Numbered from the stretch's first letter, positions 25,389 to 35,328 are shown. The stretch: DNA of 64,000 nucleotides from Neobacillus ginsengisoli (GCF_030813055.1 NZ_JAUSTW010000009.1:62001-126000), one strand, 5' to 3'. The notes: generated from the sequence alone by a model not told the origin. Numbers and translations: made by a program.

Positions 25389-26507
25389 TTAATAGATGAT
25401 CCCTCTTTTCACCGACTCGACCTTTACATGCATAGTAAATGGCATATCCGGATATTCTTTCTCCCAATTTAACTTCTTCCATTCCTTGTTATGGTCTGCA
25501 ATTAAAAAGCGTGCAATTCCAAACGCATCACAATTGGCACTTTTGAGTGTCGAAACCATTTCTTTGGCTTCCTTTTCGATTCTGTTTTCGAGTTTTTTAT
25601 TAAGCTCGTTTTCCTCTTTTTCACCTAATAAGGACCCTTTTGGATACTCATTTATATCGATCAACAACTTCAAGTTTAAGTTTACTTCCGGCCTTCCATT
25701 GACCATTTTAATCATTATTTTTCTTTTCGTTTTATTTACTGAAAATGATACAAAATCTGTTACACTGTGATTTTTTCCATTATTTATATTTTCTGTTAGC
25801 TTAATGTCTCTGTTCGTATCGCCTTTAGCCATTAATAGAATGACCGGTTGGTTTCCATTTAGCGTTTTACCTGTATAGCTTCTTTGATGGAAAAGGGCAA
25901 CGCCAGTAACCTTGACCGTTTCCTTATCGATTTTTTCAAGATAGGGAAGGGTAAAATCTTCTCCTTCGTCCAACATACTTGTGAGAATAGTTTGTTGATT
26001 TTCAACAGGAACAATGGTGTGGTTTTCGGCACTTTTAATGAGCTCAATCAGTGCCTCACTAATTAGATTTTCTTTTAGTTTTTTTATTTTGATAATATCC
26101 CCAGCCTGGCCTTTTACAACAGCCACTTTTGCTGCAAGCGAGCTTCTCGGATCACGAAAAAACACATCAAAGTATGGATAAAGATCCCTTTTCGCTATGT
26201 TTTCACTAAGCAAAATTACCCGTAATTTATTAGGGGCATAAACACCCGGTATTTGCTTATCCACTTCCAATCTTGTATCCCTTAACGTATGTCCCTTTTC
26301 TTCGACGATATAGTTAACTGATTCGGCTTGTCCGCCTGAGATGACTTTACTTGTTCGAATCGAAGAAGTGGTTTTTAATTGGTTGCCCTCAGCTAAATCG
26401 AACCCTATACTCAATACAAGTGCATTATCTTTTAAGAGATTTTCGTCCCAACAACCTGTTTGAATGATCAAGAGAATCATCACGAATAACCCTTTTAGTT
26501 TTTTCAC
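25389..26507 (-). CDS. spore germination receptor lipoprotein subunit C, second set
   Basis: 372 residues with signal peptide and lipobox IIQTGCWDENLL (Cys about 19), followed by the Ger(x)C fold: YAPNKLRVILLSE, FFRDPRSSLAAKVAVVKG and the C-terminal DAFGIARFLIADHNKEW. It is only distantly similar to the subunit C at 24159, so the two operons probably answer different germinants. Its start overlaps the stop of subunit B by 4 bases. Confidence 0.92.
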   Translation of the reverse strand: MKKLKGLFVMILLIIQTGCWDENLLKDNALVLSIGFDLAEGNQLKTTSSIRTSKVISGGQAESVNYIVEEKGHTLRDTRLEVDKQIPGVYAPNKLRVILLSENIAKRDLYPYFDVFFRDPRSSLAAKVAVVKGQAGDIIKIKKLKENLISEALIELIKSAENHTIVPVENQQTILTSMLDEGEDFTLPYLEKIDKETVKVTGVALFHQRSYTGKTLNGNQPVILLMAKGDTNRDIKLTENINNGKNHSVTDFVSFSVNKTKRKIMIKMVNGRPEVNLNLKLLIDINEYPKGSLLGEKEENELNKKLENRIEKEAKEMVSTLKSANCDAFGIARFLIADHNKEWKKLNWEKEYPDMPFTMHVKVESVKRGIIY

Positions 26508-27619
26508 CGCGTATTCCCTTCCTTCTTGTCATTCCTATGAAATAAGAAGGACGCAATAATGACCAAAACCGGAATTCCCGCTGAAAAAATATAGCTAAAA
26601 AAAGTAATCATTTTAAACTGCATTAAAATCGATTCTCTGGAGTAGGGTAAAAATAATACAAGAATATAAACAAGAATTGCCATTACGATCGTTGGTATGG
26701 TTCGTTTTTTTAAATGGAATAGAGTGCAGATTCCGATATTTGATAGATATAAGTAGGAAATATAACTGGTCATGATCATCACGATCCATAATGCAACAAC
26801 AATTAAATCCAACCTCTCAATGACACCGAAAATCGTCAACGATTTATATAGATATAGAATCGGTTGTGGAATTAAAATCATTTCTTTTGAACTAAAAAAC
26901 AAAATGCAGGTTAGGATTATATATAGATATGTGACTGTAATGAATAAAATTGAAAAAAAGGAGGATGTAAGCTTACTTTTCAAATTCCCCGTTACAAACG
27001 GCAAAATTATTAATATACTGTCAAACCCTAAAAAAGAAGAAATGCTGCTGTTGCTGCCTTTCAAAATATTGACAAAAGGAATTCCATTAAAAGGAAGTAA
27101 ATAGTTCCAATGAAGATAAGGAATCGCTCCCAGATTCATTAACATAAGCAAAATAATGATCCAGAAGCTAAGCTGAAAAAAGCGGACGATAATTCTTAAA
27201 TTTTCTTTTCCCAAGTAAATCCCAAGCATTAGCATGAGCAATAAAATTACCCATTTAGGTGTAGAGGTTAAAATCCAGTTGTTAATAGTCACCAAGTACA
27301 TCTGATTAATATTGATACAAATGAGAAAAAAATACAAAATATACCCTACTATAATGATTCTCCCTACCCATTTTCCGAAAACAACCATGCAAATTTCATA
27401 AATCGTTTGCTTAGGAAATTGCTTGTTCAAATAAACATAAGTCAAAACAAGCAATCCTGCCAAAAGGCCTGTTATAAAAATAGAAATCCAGGAAGCTTGA
27501 CGCGCATCTTTATAAACCATATTTGGAAATGTCAATATACCATCACCTATTGAGGTTAAAACAATGAAAAAGAACATTTGAAAAGAAGAAATAGACTCTT
27601 CCTTACTCTCCATCCTCAA
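26504..27619 (-). CDS. spore germination receptor subunit B, second set
   Basis: 371 residues, about 10 membrane spans, GerB-type permease with SSFQMFFFIVLTSIGDGILT near the N-terminus. It overlaps subunit A by 17 bases and subunit C by 4 bases, so the three are translationally coupled. Likely holds the germinant pocket. Confidence 0.92.
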   Translation of the reverse strand: MRMESKEESISSFQMFFFIVLTSIGDGILTFPNMVYKDARQASWISIFITGLLAGLLVLTYVYLNKQFPKQTIYEICMVVFGKWVGRIIIVGYILYFFLICININQMYLVTINNWILTSTPKWVILLLMLMLGIYLGKENLRIIVRFFQLSFWIIILLMLMNLGAIPYLHWNYLLPFNGIPFVNILKGSNSSISSFLGFDSILIILPFVTGNLKSKLTSSFFSILFITVTYLYIILTCILFFSSKEMILIPQPILYLYKSLTIFGVIERLDLIVVALWIVMIMTSYISYLYLSNIGICTLFHLKKRTIPTIVMAILVYILVLFLPYSRESILMQFKMITFFSYIFSAGIPVLVIIASFLFHRNDKKEGNTR

Positions 27620-29090
27620 CCCACCCCTTTTTCCCTGTGGATTGCTCTTGATCGATAGGTTGGGCTGTACTTGGTCTGGACTTCATTTTCCACATTGGAA
27701 CTCTTATTAAGCTATCTTTTAAATCTGTCATTCGTATTGGCCCCAAAGGTGCAAAGTAGGGAGCACCGAAAGATTCTAATTTTACTAAATGAATCATTAA
27801 AAACATAAACCCTGTAACGATCCCCACTACCCCAAGCAGGGAAGCAGCGATAATCATCGGAAAACTTAATAAACGAATCGATGAACTCATCTCAAAAATG
27901 GGTACAGTAAAAGAAGAGATGGCGGTTATCGCAATGACAATAATCATGGTATTAGAAACAAGATTTGCTTCCACAATGGCTGTTCCTATCACTAACCCCC
28001 CCACTATTGCCACGGTTTGAGCCATAGAACTAGGAAGTCGGATCGCTGCCTCTCTTAGTAATTCCAGTGTAATCTGCATAATCAAGGCTTCGATAACAGG
28101 CGGATAGGGAACGTATTCCAAGCTTGCTTTAATATTTGTCACTAATTCATATGGTAGAACTTCATAATGAAAAGAAACAATCGCAATATAAATGGATGGT
28201 AAACTAATACTAATAAAAAAGCTGATAAGACGGATTGCTCGTAAAAATGACCCTAAAATAAATCTGGTATTATAGTCATCGGGCGATTGATAAAAAGAAA
28301 AAAAGGTCACTGGCATAATTGAAGCCATTGCGCTCCCTTCAATTAGAACCGCAATACGACCATCCAACAAATTTGCAGTAACACGGTCCGGTCTCTCTGT
28401 TTCCAATATTTGTGGAAAAAGTGAGTAAGAACTATCTTCAATGAATTCTTCTAATTTTCCCGGAGTGAGATTGTTTTCAAGTTTTATGGTAGATATACGA
28501 TCTTTTACTTTTTTGATAACTTCAGGATTCGCAATATTCTCAACGTAAAGTATGGATACATTGGTAGTTATTTCACCTTCACCCACACGAAGCAGCTCGT
28601 TCTTTAAATATGGCGTCCTTATTCTATTCCGAAGGAGATTCACGTTTTTATTTAAACTCTCAACAAACCCGTCATGAGAACCAACGATGATTTTTTCTGA
28701 ATCAGGTTCCAAAATCGCACGCGATTCAAATAAACCGGTATCCACCAAATAGGCGATATTGGAATTCTCCTCAAATAAAGCAACATTCCCCTCCAAGATA
28801 CCGGAATAGATACTCTTAAAGTTATCTGTTGATTTGATATGAGCTATTGGTAAATCAAGTACGGTTCCACTGAGATCTAATTTGTAAATTTCATTTATTA
28901 TTCTGCTATTCACAATATCCTTGTTCGTGATTGAATCCACAAAAGCAATACCTATCTTTCGTTCCTTTATCTCAAAAATTTTCATCTTAAAATCATGCAT
29001 ATTAGAAAAAGTTTTGCATAAAGTTTGGATATTCAATTCAAAATCAGAATGAATTGATCCGACACCTTTACTTAATGTATCTTCTACCAT
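27603..29090 (-). CDS. spore germination receptor subunit A, second set
   Basis: About 495 residues; cytosolic N-terminal domain (1-255), membrane domain (about 260-440) and a short tail. Typical stretches are IVGSHDGFVESLNKNVNLLR, NVSILYVENIANPEV, LFPQILETERPDRVTANLL and YVPYPPVIEALIMQITLELL. The start is set at the second ATG of a doublet (29090) because GGAGG lies 6 bases before it; 29093 is also possible. First gene of a second ABC operon that converges on the first. No convincing sigma-G promoter was found in front. Confidence 0.92.
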   Translation of the reverse strand: MVEDTLSKGVGSIHSDFELNIQTLCKTFSNMHDFKMKIFEIKERKIGIAFVDSITNKDIVNSRIINEIYKLDLSGTVLDLPIAHIKSTDNFKSIYSGILEGNVALFEENSNIAYLVDTGLFESRAILEPDSEKIIVGSHDGFVESLNKNVNLLRNRIRTPYLKNELLRVGEGEITTNVSILYVENIANPEVIKKVKDRISTIKLENNLTPGKLEEFIEDSSYSLFPQILETERPDRVTANLLDGRIAVLIEGSAMASIMPVTFFSFYQSPDDYNTRFILGSFLRAIRLISFFISISLPSIYIAIVSFHYEVLPYELVTNIKASLEYVPYPPVIEALIMQITLELLREAAIRLPSSMAQTVAIVGGLVIGTAIVEANLVSNTMIIVIAITAISSFTVPIFEMSSSIRLLSFPMIIAASLLGVVGIVTGFMFLMIHLVKLESFGAPYFAPLGPIRMTDLKDSLIRVPMWKMKSRPSTAQPIDQEQSTGKKGWVEDGE

Positions 29091-29154
29091 CATAAGCCTC
29101 CACATACTAGGTAGTTATAGGTTTCTTCATTTATAAGCCAGTTATACGTTATAT

Positions 29155-29198
29155 AAAAAAAGAGTGTTAAATCCTGGAGATTTAACACTCTTTTTTTA
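29155..29198. terminator. strong symmetrical terminator
   Basis: AAAAAAAGAGTGTTAAATC pairs with GATTTAACACTCTTTTTTT around CTGGA. It ends the minus-strand PfpI gene and insulates the ger operon behind it. Confidence 0.88.
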
Positions 29199-29243
29199 AC
29201 GTTAATTCATCAAAATATCTGCTTTATTTTTAACATTGACTAC

Positions 29244-29768
29244 TTATTTTTGTTCTAATACTTTAATAAACTCTCTTAAATAATCTGGAAGATCTGGCGG
29301 ACGACGGCTTGATACAAGATGACCATCGACTACAACCGGCTCATCAAACCAGTTAGCACCTGCGTTTTCCATATCATCTTTAATGCCTGGAGTGCTTGTC
29401 ACTTTTTTACCCTGCAAAACCTTAGCAGAGATCAAAACCCAGCCAGCATGGCATATTTGTCCGATTGGTTTTTTGTTTTCTTCAAAATGTTGGATAAGGG
29501 AAATTACCTCAGAAAAGCGGCGAATCTTATCCGGTGCCCAGCCACCCGGCACTAAGATTGCATCGTATTCCTCACCAATTATATCACTATAAGAATAATC
29601 AGAAATGGCTGGGACTCCATATTTACCTATGTATTTTTCTTGAGCATTTTCACCCGCAAGATGAACAACTGCTCCCTCTTCTTTTAATCTTAGAATTGGA
29701 TACCATAGCTCTAGATCCTCAAAATCATGGTGCACGAGACTCACAATTTTCTTTCCACTTAATCGCAT
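29244..29768 (-). CDS. DJ-1/PfpI family protein (general stress protein 18-like)
   Basis: A 174-residue, full-length PfpI-domain protein. The nucleophile elbow is GQICHAGW (Cys near residue 104) preceded by ILVPGGWAPD; the acidic partner lies early in DFEDLELWYP. Relatives (B. subtilis YfkM) are stress proteins; activities proposed for the superfamily include glyoxalase, deglycase and protease, and none can be assigned here. The ribosome binding site AAAGGAGGAAG is strong. It starts 46 bases after the helicase gene on the same strand, with no promoter visible between, so it may be read with it. Confidence 0.87.
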   Translation of the reverse strand: MRLSGKKIVSLVHHDFEDLELWYPILRLKEEGAVVHLAGENAQEKYIGKYGVPAISDYSYSDIIGEEYDAILVPGGWAPDKIRRFSEVISLIQHFEENKKPIGQICHAGWVLISAKVLQGKKVTSTPGIKDDMENAGANWFDEPVVVDGHLVSSRRPPDLPDYLREFIKVLEQK

Positions 29769-29814
29769 TTTAATTCTTCCTCCTTTTTGTAATTAAATTC
29801 AGTGAAATACACTT

Positions 29815-32100
29815 TTATATGATCTTAAATTGTCGCCACTCCTGTGGAAGGAGCGATTGATATTGCCTTTGTAAAAATCGATCATCAACCAGTACAATCG
29901 TACCATGATCCTCTTCCGAGCGAATCAATCTCCCGCCTGCCTGTAATACCTTGTTCATGCCGGGATAGACGTAGGCATAATCATATCCGTTCTTTTCTTT
30001 TTTGTAAAAATGATCCTTGATAAGATTTCTCTCAAAGCAAATCTGTGGCAACCCTACACCAACCACGACTACCCCGTTTAATCGATCTCCGATTAAATCT
30101 ACTCCCTCAGAAAAAACACCGCCAAGAACCGCGAAGCCCACCAATGTTTCTTTTTGATCAGGCTTGAACGCCTCCAAAAACGCTTCCCTTTTTGCTTCTG
30201 TCATCCCGGCTTCTTGAATAAGAGTATTCGTCACATCATCAACTTGTTTGAATTTATCAAAAACCGCCAGTAAATATTGATAGGACGGAAAAAAGACGAA
30301 ATAGTTGCCCGGTCTTTTTTTTATCAAGAATTGTAACATTGCAATTATGTCATCTTTCGTACGATCTCTGTCATGGTAGCGGGTGGACAGTGGTTTGATG
30401 AAAACGTCAACCTGCTCTTCTTTAAAAGGTGAAGGAATGGAAAGTACATAATCTCCTTCTATTCCACCCAGTACATCTTGATAATAAGGCAATGGAGAAA
30501 GTGTGGCCGAAAAAAACACCTTTGCCCGATAGCCTTTTCCCATCTGTTTAAGCAGCTCGGAGGGATTAATACAAAATAGTTTTACGATTTGATCATTTCT
30601 ACTTTTCTCTGAATAAATAATAAACTGTTCATCAAGTAACTCCACGATCTTTAAGAATTTCTGTACCATAAAGTAAGCTTCCAAAAGGTTTACAGCTGTT
30701 CCTGTATCTCCAAGTAAAAGAACCTGTTCAGTATCATAAACAAATTGAGTGAGTTGCCCGATAAACCCATCATCCAATTGATGTAAAACCATCTCACTGT
30801 TTTCGGCATTCTCTTTTTTCAATTTAATGAACGATGAATTTATTTTACCTGCAGCCTCATAAATTGCTTTATTGACACCTTTGAAGTCCTTTTTCAATTG
30901 AAGAAATATCTCTTTGTTTAAAGTTGCCGAAAACATCTCTCTTCCACGATCCACAAGATTATGAGCCTCATCCACCAGTAAAGCCGTTGATTTCTTTTGT
31001 TCATCCAATAATCGCTTTAACGACACACGTGGATCAAAAATATAATTGTAATCGCATATTACGGCATCAGCCACGTATGCAAGATCAATCGAAAATTCAA
31101 ACGGACAGATGGTATACTTTCGTGCATAAGTTTCGATGACCTCACGGGTCATTCCATTTTCATTCTTAAAAATATCAAGAATTGCACCATTAATTCGATC
31201 ATAATACCCATTAGCATACTCACAATAATCCCGTTGGCATTTCGCTTCATCCTTGAAACAAACTTTGTCCTTGGCCGTAATCGTCACGGATTTCATACAT
31301 AGTCCGCAAGACTTCATACGTCCAAACGCCTCTTCGGCCGTCGTCCGGGTAATCGTTTTAGCCGTAAGGTAGAAAACTCGATTTAGAAAACCTTCACCCA
31401 TTGCCTTTACCGTAGGAAAAAGTGTAGATATTGTCTTGCCAATCCCTGTTGGAGCTTTAACAAAAAGATTTTTCGCATCAGAAATTGACTTATATACAAC
31501 TACGGCTAGTTTCCGCTGTCCTTCCCGATAGGAATCAAATGGGAAAGTTAACTCTTTACTGCTTTCATTACGTTTGTTTCGATGCCCAAGTTGCAGCTTG
31601 GCATATGGGGCGTACCCTTTAATAACATCATAAATATATTTTTCCAATTCGAAAATTGTATAGGTCTTTCTAAAATATCTTTTCTCTTCAGTCTCAACAT
31701 GCACATAGGTTAGCTGTACAGAAATGTTTGGCAAATCATGGTCCTTCGCATATATGTAAGCATACATTTTTGCTTGAGCCCAGTGAACAGGGTAACCGTC
31801 ACCTTCAATCCGGTCGAGCGGAAGAGAAGAAGACTTGATTTCGTCCACCGTCACCTCTCCGTCCTGAAACAAAAGCCCATCACATCTGCCATCAATAATA
31901 AATGTGAGACCTTCGAATGGGATTTCAATACTGACATAGACTTCTTTCAGATCACCGTCTTGATACGTTTTTTGTATTTTTTGGTGAGCCCTTGTTCCAT
32001 CGAGAAGCGTAGTTTGTGAACGGAAACGATTATCAATACTCCCGCTTCGGAACACATGCTCCACAAGTGTTCTTACGGAAATCTGAACATTATTAGACAT
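29815..32100 (-). CDS. fusion of a RecB/Cas4-like PD-(D/E)XK nuclease domain with an XPD/DinG-type helicase
   Basis: 761 residues. The N-terminal domain (about 20-160) has the nuclease pattern IDGRCDGLLF (Asp), VTVDEIKSS (E-x-K) and the trailing HWAQAKMYAYIYA helix. The helicase follows: Walker A APTGIGKT (about 216-223), four Cys (CGLC, VCFKDEAKC, RDYC, about 265-293) likely binding a 4Fe-4S cluster, LLVDEAHN, and C-terminal motifs GVFSEGVDLIG and QAGGRLIRSEED. Such Rad3-related proteins unwind DNA 5'-3' in repair. All expected catalytic residues are visible. Start ATG with GGGTGAT. A degenerate LexA-like sequence overlaps the leader. Confidence 0.82.
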   Translation of the reverse strand: MSNNVQISVRTLVEHVFRSGSIDNRFRSQTTLLDGTRAHQKIQKTYQDGDLKEVYVSIEIPFEGLTFIIDGRCDGLLFQDGEVTVDEIKSSSLPLDRIEGDGYPVHWAQAKMYAYIYAKDHDLPNISVQLTYVHVETEEKRYFRKTYTIFELEKYIYDVIKGYAPYAKLQLGHRNKRNESSKELTFPFDSYREGQRKLAVVVYKSISDAKNLFVKAPTGIGKTISTLFPTVKAMGEGFLNRVFYLTAKTITRTTAEEAFGRMKSCGLCMKSVTITAKDKVCFKDEAKCQRDYCEYANGYYDRINGAILDIFKNENGMTREVIETYARKYTICPFEFSIDLAYVADAVICDYNYIFDPRVSLKRLLDEQKKSTALLVDEAHNLVDRGREMFSATLNKEIFLQLKKDFKGVNKAIYEAAGKINSSFIKLKKENAENSEMVLHQLDDGFIGQLTQFVYDTEQVLLLGDTGTAVNLLEAYFMVQKFLKIVELLDEQFIIYSEKSRNDQIVKLFCINPSELLKQMGKGYRAKVFFSATLSPLPYYQDVLGGIEGDYVLSIPSPFKEEQVDVFIKPLSTRYHDRDRTKDDIIAMLQFLIKKRPGNYFVFFPSYQYLLAVFDKFKQVDDVTNTLIQEAGMTEAKREAFLEAFKPDQKETLVGFAVLGGVFSEGVDLIGDRLNGVVVVGVGLPQICFERNLIKDHFYKKEKNGYDYAYVYPGMNKVLQAGGRLIRSEEDHGTIVLVDDRFLQRQYQSLLPQEWRQFKII

Positions 32101-32385
32101 GTGATCACCCGCTAAAGGAGAATATATGTTTGTATTTTAGTATAACAAAATCCTTCATTGAAAGATAGGTGAATTAATCCCTTCTTTCACCCATTATATT
32201 TTTAATATATTTATTTACATCCTTTGTGCTTGTGTACTTGTCCACCTTTATAGAATCTCTACCAAAAAAACACCTCATTCAGACAACAAAAAAGCCACTC
32301 GCTAATTAGTGACTTAATAAACTACTCCTAATTTTCCTGTTCCTTTTAACTGAACCATAGTTCCTGTTTGTACTAAAATTAACTT
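32101..32385. other. intergenic region, includes weak minus-strand terminator
   Basis: No gene was seen. At 32288-32315 the minus strand can form a 6-bp stem (GTCACT/AGTGGC) followed by TTTTTTG, a weak terminator for the 83-residue ORF. Confidence 0.45.
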
Positions 32386-32637
32386 TTATTTTAAAATATA
32401 TTCCTCATACATTTCCCTACCATATGGCGTTAAGGAGATTTTAAGTTCACTTATATTATAAATTTGAAATCCCTCAGAAGTTTTTACTTCTTTAAATCCA
32501 TCAACCAGGATTCCTTTTAAATCGATTAGAGCTTTTCTATAATCTCTGCTTTTTTCAGTGTCTTCAAATAAATCATCTAAACTTTCACCAAAATAAAGTT
32601 TTTCCAAAATTTTCTTTTCATAATCAGTAAAAACCAT
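32386..32637 (-). CDS. small cytosolic protein of unknown function
   Basis: 83 residues after GAGGAGCAGGGGAA. It begins with a charged helical region (VFTDYEKKILEKLYFG) and ends with LTPYGREMYEEYILK; the layout of short helices followed by a strand pair resembles a small winged-helix or YjcQ-type domain, but this is only an impression. First-line assignment: unknown. It is one of four small minus-strand genes in a block of low GC. Confidence 0.6.
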   Translation of the reverse strand: MVFTDYEKKILEKLYFGESLDDLFEDTEKSRDYRKALIDLKGILVDGFKEVKTSEGFQIYNISELKISLTPYGREMYEEYILK

Positions 32638-32712
32638 TTCCCCTGCTCCTCACCAATATATAATATTCTAATAATACTGGAAAATTACAAAAAATATGGA
32701 CTATTCTGTAAT

Positions 32713-32898
32713 TTAGAAATTTGCAATGTAAAAGTGATTTCCACACGTTCCACACTTAAAATTTACATTTATATCAGTATGATCGACTTCATCAACCTCA
32801 ATTTCAATACTTAAATAATCACTGATATTACCACTGTAATTATAGCCTTCAAGTTCTACTTCTTCACCACAGTCACATTTTAATAAAAACTTACCCAC
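32713..32898 (-). CDS. small zinc-ribbon-like protein
   Basis: 61 residues from a GTG start (32898) with GGGAGGTGA upstream; the overlapping ATG frame stops after three codons. Two Cys pairs, CDC near residue 9 and CGTC near residue 49, suit a zinc ribbon, and the middle is acidic. Function unknown. Confidence 0.55.
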   Translation of the reverse strand: MGKFLLKCDCGEEVELEGYNYSGNISDYLSIEIEVDEVDHTDINVNFKCGTCGNHFYIANF

Positions 32899-33099
32899 TC
32901 ATCTCACCTCCCAACCTATCTATAATTAGACCAAGTTAGGAGGTAGTCCTTCTTCGCATTTATGTAATTATCAAACTTTACACAAATTTAACAAAACTGA
33001 TTTAATCATTAAATTATCAATAATAATCGGTAAACTGAGTATGAATCGAATTTAAAACAAAATAATAAAGCAACCCCCAATGGACTCCTTAGAATTTAC

Positions 33100-33339
33100 T
33101 TACCCATCAATATCTATGATTTTATCCAATAATTGATCCCAGTCTTTAACTGTTGCTTCATCACTTTGATTTGATATAATTGCCTCTTTGAAATCCATTG
33201 ATATTTCTAGTTTATGTACCTCTAATAGATGAATTGGATTATTAACATTTTTATCCTTTGATAAATTAATACACGAGATAATAATAATTGTTATTACTAA
33301 CCCCAGAATTACTGAAAGTTTATTTTTCTTTTTAACCAT
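33100..33339 (-). CDS. small membrane-anchored or secreted protein of unknown function
   Basis: 79 residues: a basic start (VKKKNK), a hydrophobic helix (about 8-25, ending CINLS, which could be a lipobox-like Cys), then a hydrophilic acidic part. GGGTGAT lies before the ATG. No family recognised. Confidence 0.5.
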   Translation of the reverse strand: MVKKKNKLSVILGLVITIIIISCINLSKDKNVNNPIHLLEVHKLEISMDFKEAIISNQSDEATVKDWDQLLDKIIDIDG

Positions 33340-33420
33340 AAAATATCACCCGTCAAGTCTTTTTTCAAAACAATGTAATTATAAGACTTCTTTGTGTTTA
33401 CTGCTATTAAATTTTTCTTA

Positions 33421-33453
33421 AAATAAGAAAAAGCACCCGATTTTATTTGGATG
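33421..33453 (-). terminator. terminator after the 79-residue zinc-ribbon gene
   Basis: AGCATCC and GGGTGCT pair (one G-T) around a 10-base loop, then TTTTTC on the minus strand. Confidence 0.6.
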
Positions 33454-33577
33454 CTTCAACTGTTATATATCCTCAATTACCTGTAGAACTAAAAAATGTA
33501 CCTACAAATTCTGAATAACATCCTGTCCTTATATTTTAAAGAAATTCAATTATCATTGATCAATTTATATTCTTCTC

Positions 33578-33817
33578 TTATTTAGCATCATCAATGGCAA
33601 TAAATTTTTTTTTACACTTTGGACATCTCGCTATATATTTAGTTTGTTTTGAATCAACATACAATCTGAAATGATTTTTTTCTCTGCAATGCTTACATTT
33701 CCAACATCCTTGTATAAAGCCACTTGCAGTTTCAGGACTATTACAATCCACTGAATAAACAATATGTTTGTCTGGTCCATAATGAGGTTTGTAAATAAAT
33801 GCTGTTAGTTGAACCAT
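33578..33817 (-). CDS. small protein with two CxxC pairs (zinc ribbon)
   Basis: 79 residues from the ATG at 33817, which follows AAAGGAGGAAA; the upstream in-frame ATG has no site. The pairs CWKCKHC and CPKCKKK flank a 22-residue loop, the geometry of a zinc ribbon. Function unknown; similar proteins are often annotated as hypothetical in Bacillus. Confidence 0.62.
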   Translation of the reverse strand: MVQLTAFIYKPHYGPDKHIVYSVDCNSPETASGFIQGCWKCKHCREKNHFRLYVDSKQTKYIARCPKCKKKFIAIDDAK

Positions 33818-34031
33818 TATTTTCCTCCTTTTGTAAAAACTATACATATATTCATTAAAATCTTATTATTTATTTTACATTTTTAATACCTAATTTTACC
33901 AAAAATACTCTTATTCAAGTGTTTTGATTGCTTTGGTATTGTAATGTTGAATGAAGGGAAACCCTTTTAAAGGGATGAATAGAAAAATAAACGAGTAAAG
34001 TAAGTTTTCAAGAATAAGTTTACCTAGATTA

Positions 34032-34075
34032 AAAAAAGCATAACCCTGCCGTTGCGGCAAAATTATGCTTCTAGT
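34032..34075 (-). terminator. terminator of proBA
   Basis: AAGCATAA / TTATGCTT with an inner GCCG..CGGC hairpin and a TTTTTTT run, just after the proA stop. Confidence 0.85.
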
Positions 34076-34081
34076 TACAAA

Positions 34082-35323
34082 TTAAACCCGTATTTGCCCC
34101 GTTCCTTGAACGATTGCTTTGGTAGTCGTGATCGCCTTCAGACCCATCGGTCCCCTTGCATGAAGCTTTTGGGTACTAATGCCGATTTCTGCACCATAGC
34201 CAAATTGCTCTCCATCGGTAAAACGGGTTGACGCATTATGATACAACACAGCTGCGTCTATCGCCTGGAAAAAGAGCCTTACGTTTTGATCATTTTCAGT
34301 GATAATCGCCTCAGAATGTTTTGTACCATATTGATCAATATGGTCAATTGCTTCTTTCACATCACTGACTAATTTTACTGCTAAAATCGGCGCTAAAAAC
34401 TCGTTTTGCCAATCGTCCTCTGTTGCTTGTTTTACAAAGGGGTAGGTTGAAGATAATGATTCATCACCGCGCAGTTCGACACCTTTTTCTTTTAGGGTGC
34501 TGACTAATTCGGAAATATATGGCCATTTTTCATGAATAAGTAACGTTTCGGTTGCATTACAAACAGATGGTCGGTGTAGTTTTGCATTAATTGTAATGTC
34601 GGTAGCCATTTTCTCATTTGCTGATTCATCAATAAAAACATGGCAGTTGCCAACGCCTGTTTCCAGTACAGGAACTGTTGCGTTTTGAATCACCGATTGA
34701 ATTAAACCTGCCCCGCCTCGGGGAATCAAGACATCAAGATATTGATTAAGCTTAAACATTTGCGCCGCTGTTTCACGGCTCGTATCTTCTAAAAGTTGAA
34801 CCGCATCTTCAGGAATGGCAGAACTGCCAAGCGCCCTTTGCATAACTTGAACGAGCGCTTTATTGGAATGGAGGGCTGAAGAACTGCCTCGTAGCAGAAC
34901 AGCATTCCCGGCTTTTAAACAGAGGCTGCCTGCATCAACTGTAACATTCGGCCTTGCCTCATACACCATTCCGACGACTCCAAGCGGTACACGAACCGTT
35001 TGGATGCGCAAACCATTCGGACGTTCCCAGGATTCGATTGTTTCACCAATAGGATCTTCTAAATTGATTAGTTGGCGTATCCCATCCACAATCTGGTCGA
35101 TTCTTTCTCCTGTTAATAGTAAGCGATCCAATAGGGAATCAGATAGTCCTTTTTCTTTTCCTACGTGAATATCCTTCTCATTCTCCGCTATTATCCATTC
35201 TTTTTCATTTAAAATATAATCTGCCATCCTAGCTAAGGCATCATTTTTTTCTCGGGTGGTTAACATTCCTAAAGTCTTGGATGCTTTTTGTAATTTAATC
35301 GCTTTTTCTAACAACTCAGCCAT
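34082..35323 (-). CDS. proA: gamma-glutamyl phosphate reductase
   Basis: 413 residues from the ATG at 35323 (AAGGAG 8 bases before); an in-frame ATG 30 bases up lies inside proB. NADPH-dependent ALDH-fold enzyme reducing gamma-glutamyl phosphate to glutamate semialdehyde. Visible: [29 protein letters not shown] loop, the catalytic Cys in [14 protein letters not shown], and the C-terminal [14 protein letters not shown]. It starts 5 bases after the proB stop, so the two are coupled. The third proline gene, proC, is absent here apart from a stub at 1500. Confidence 0.95.
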   Translation of the reverse strand: MAELLEKAIKLQKASKTLGMLTTREKNDALARMADYILNEKEWIIAENEKDIHVGKEKGLSDSLLDRLLLTGERIDQIVDGIRQLINLEDPIGETIESWERPNGLRIQTVRVPLGVVGMVYEARPNVTVDAGSLCLKAGNAVLLRGSSSALHSNKALVQVMQRALGSSAIPEDAVQLLEDTSRETAAQMFKLNQYLDVLIPRGGAGLIQSVIQNATVPVLETGVGNCHVFIDESANEKMATDITINAKLHRPSVCNATETLLIHEKWPYISELVSTLKEKGVELRGDESLSSTYPFVKQATEDDWQNEFLAPILAVKLVSDVKEAIDHIDQYGTKHSEAIITENDQNVRLFFQAIDAAVLYHNASTRFTDGEQFGYGAEIGISTQKLHARGPMGLKAITTTKAIVQGTGQIRV

Positions 35324-35328
35324 TACCT

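Noticed and set aside
29319..29773. Plus-strand frames of 69-79 residues across the PfpI gene
   Set aside because: They are antisense shadows of a well-defined PfpI protein.
32119..32132. Confident LexA operator
   Set aside because: Only 11 of 14 positions match, and the position overlaps the leader near the ribosome binding site; mentioned only as a possibility.
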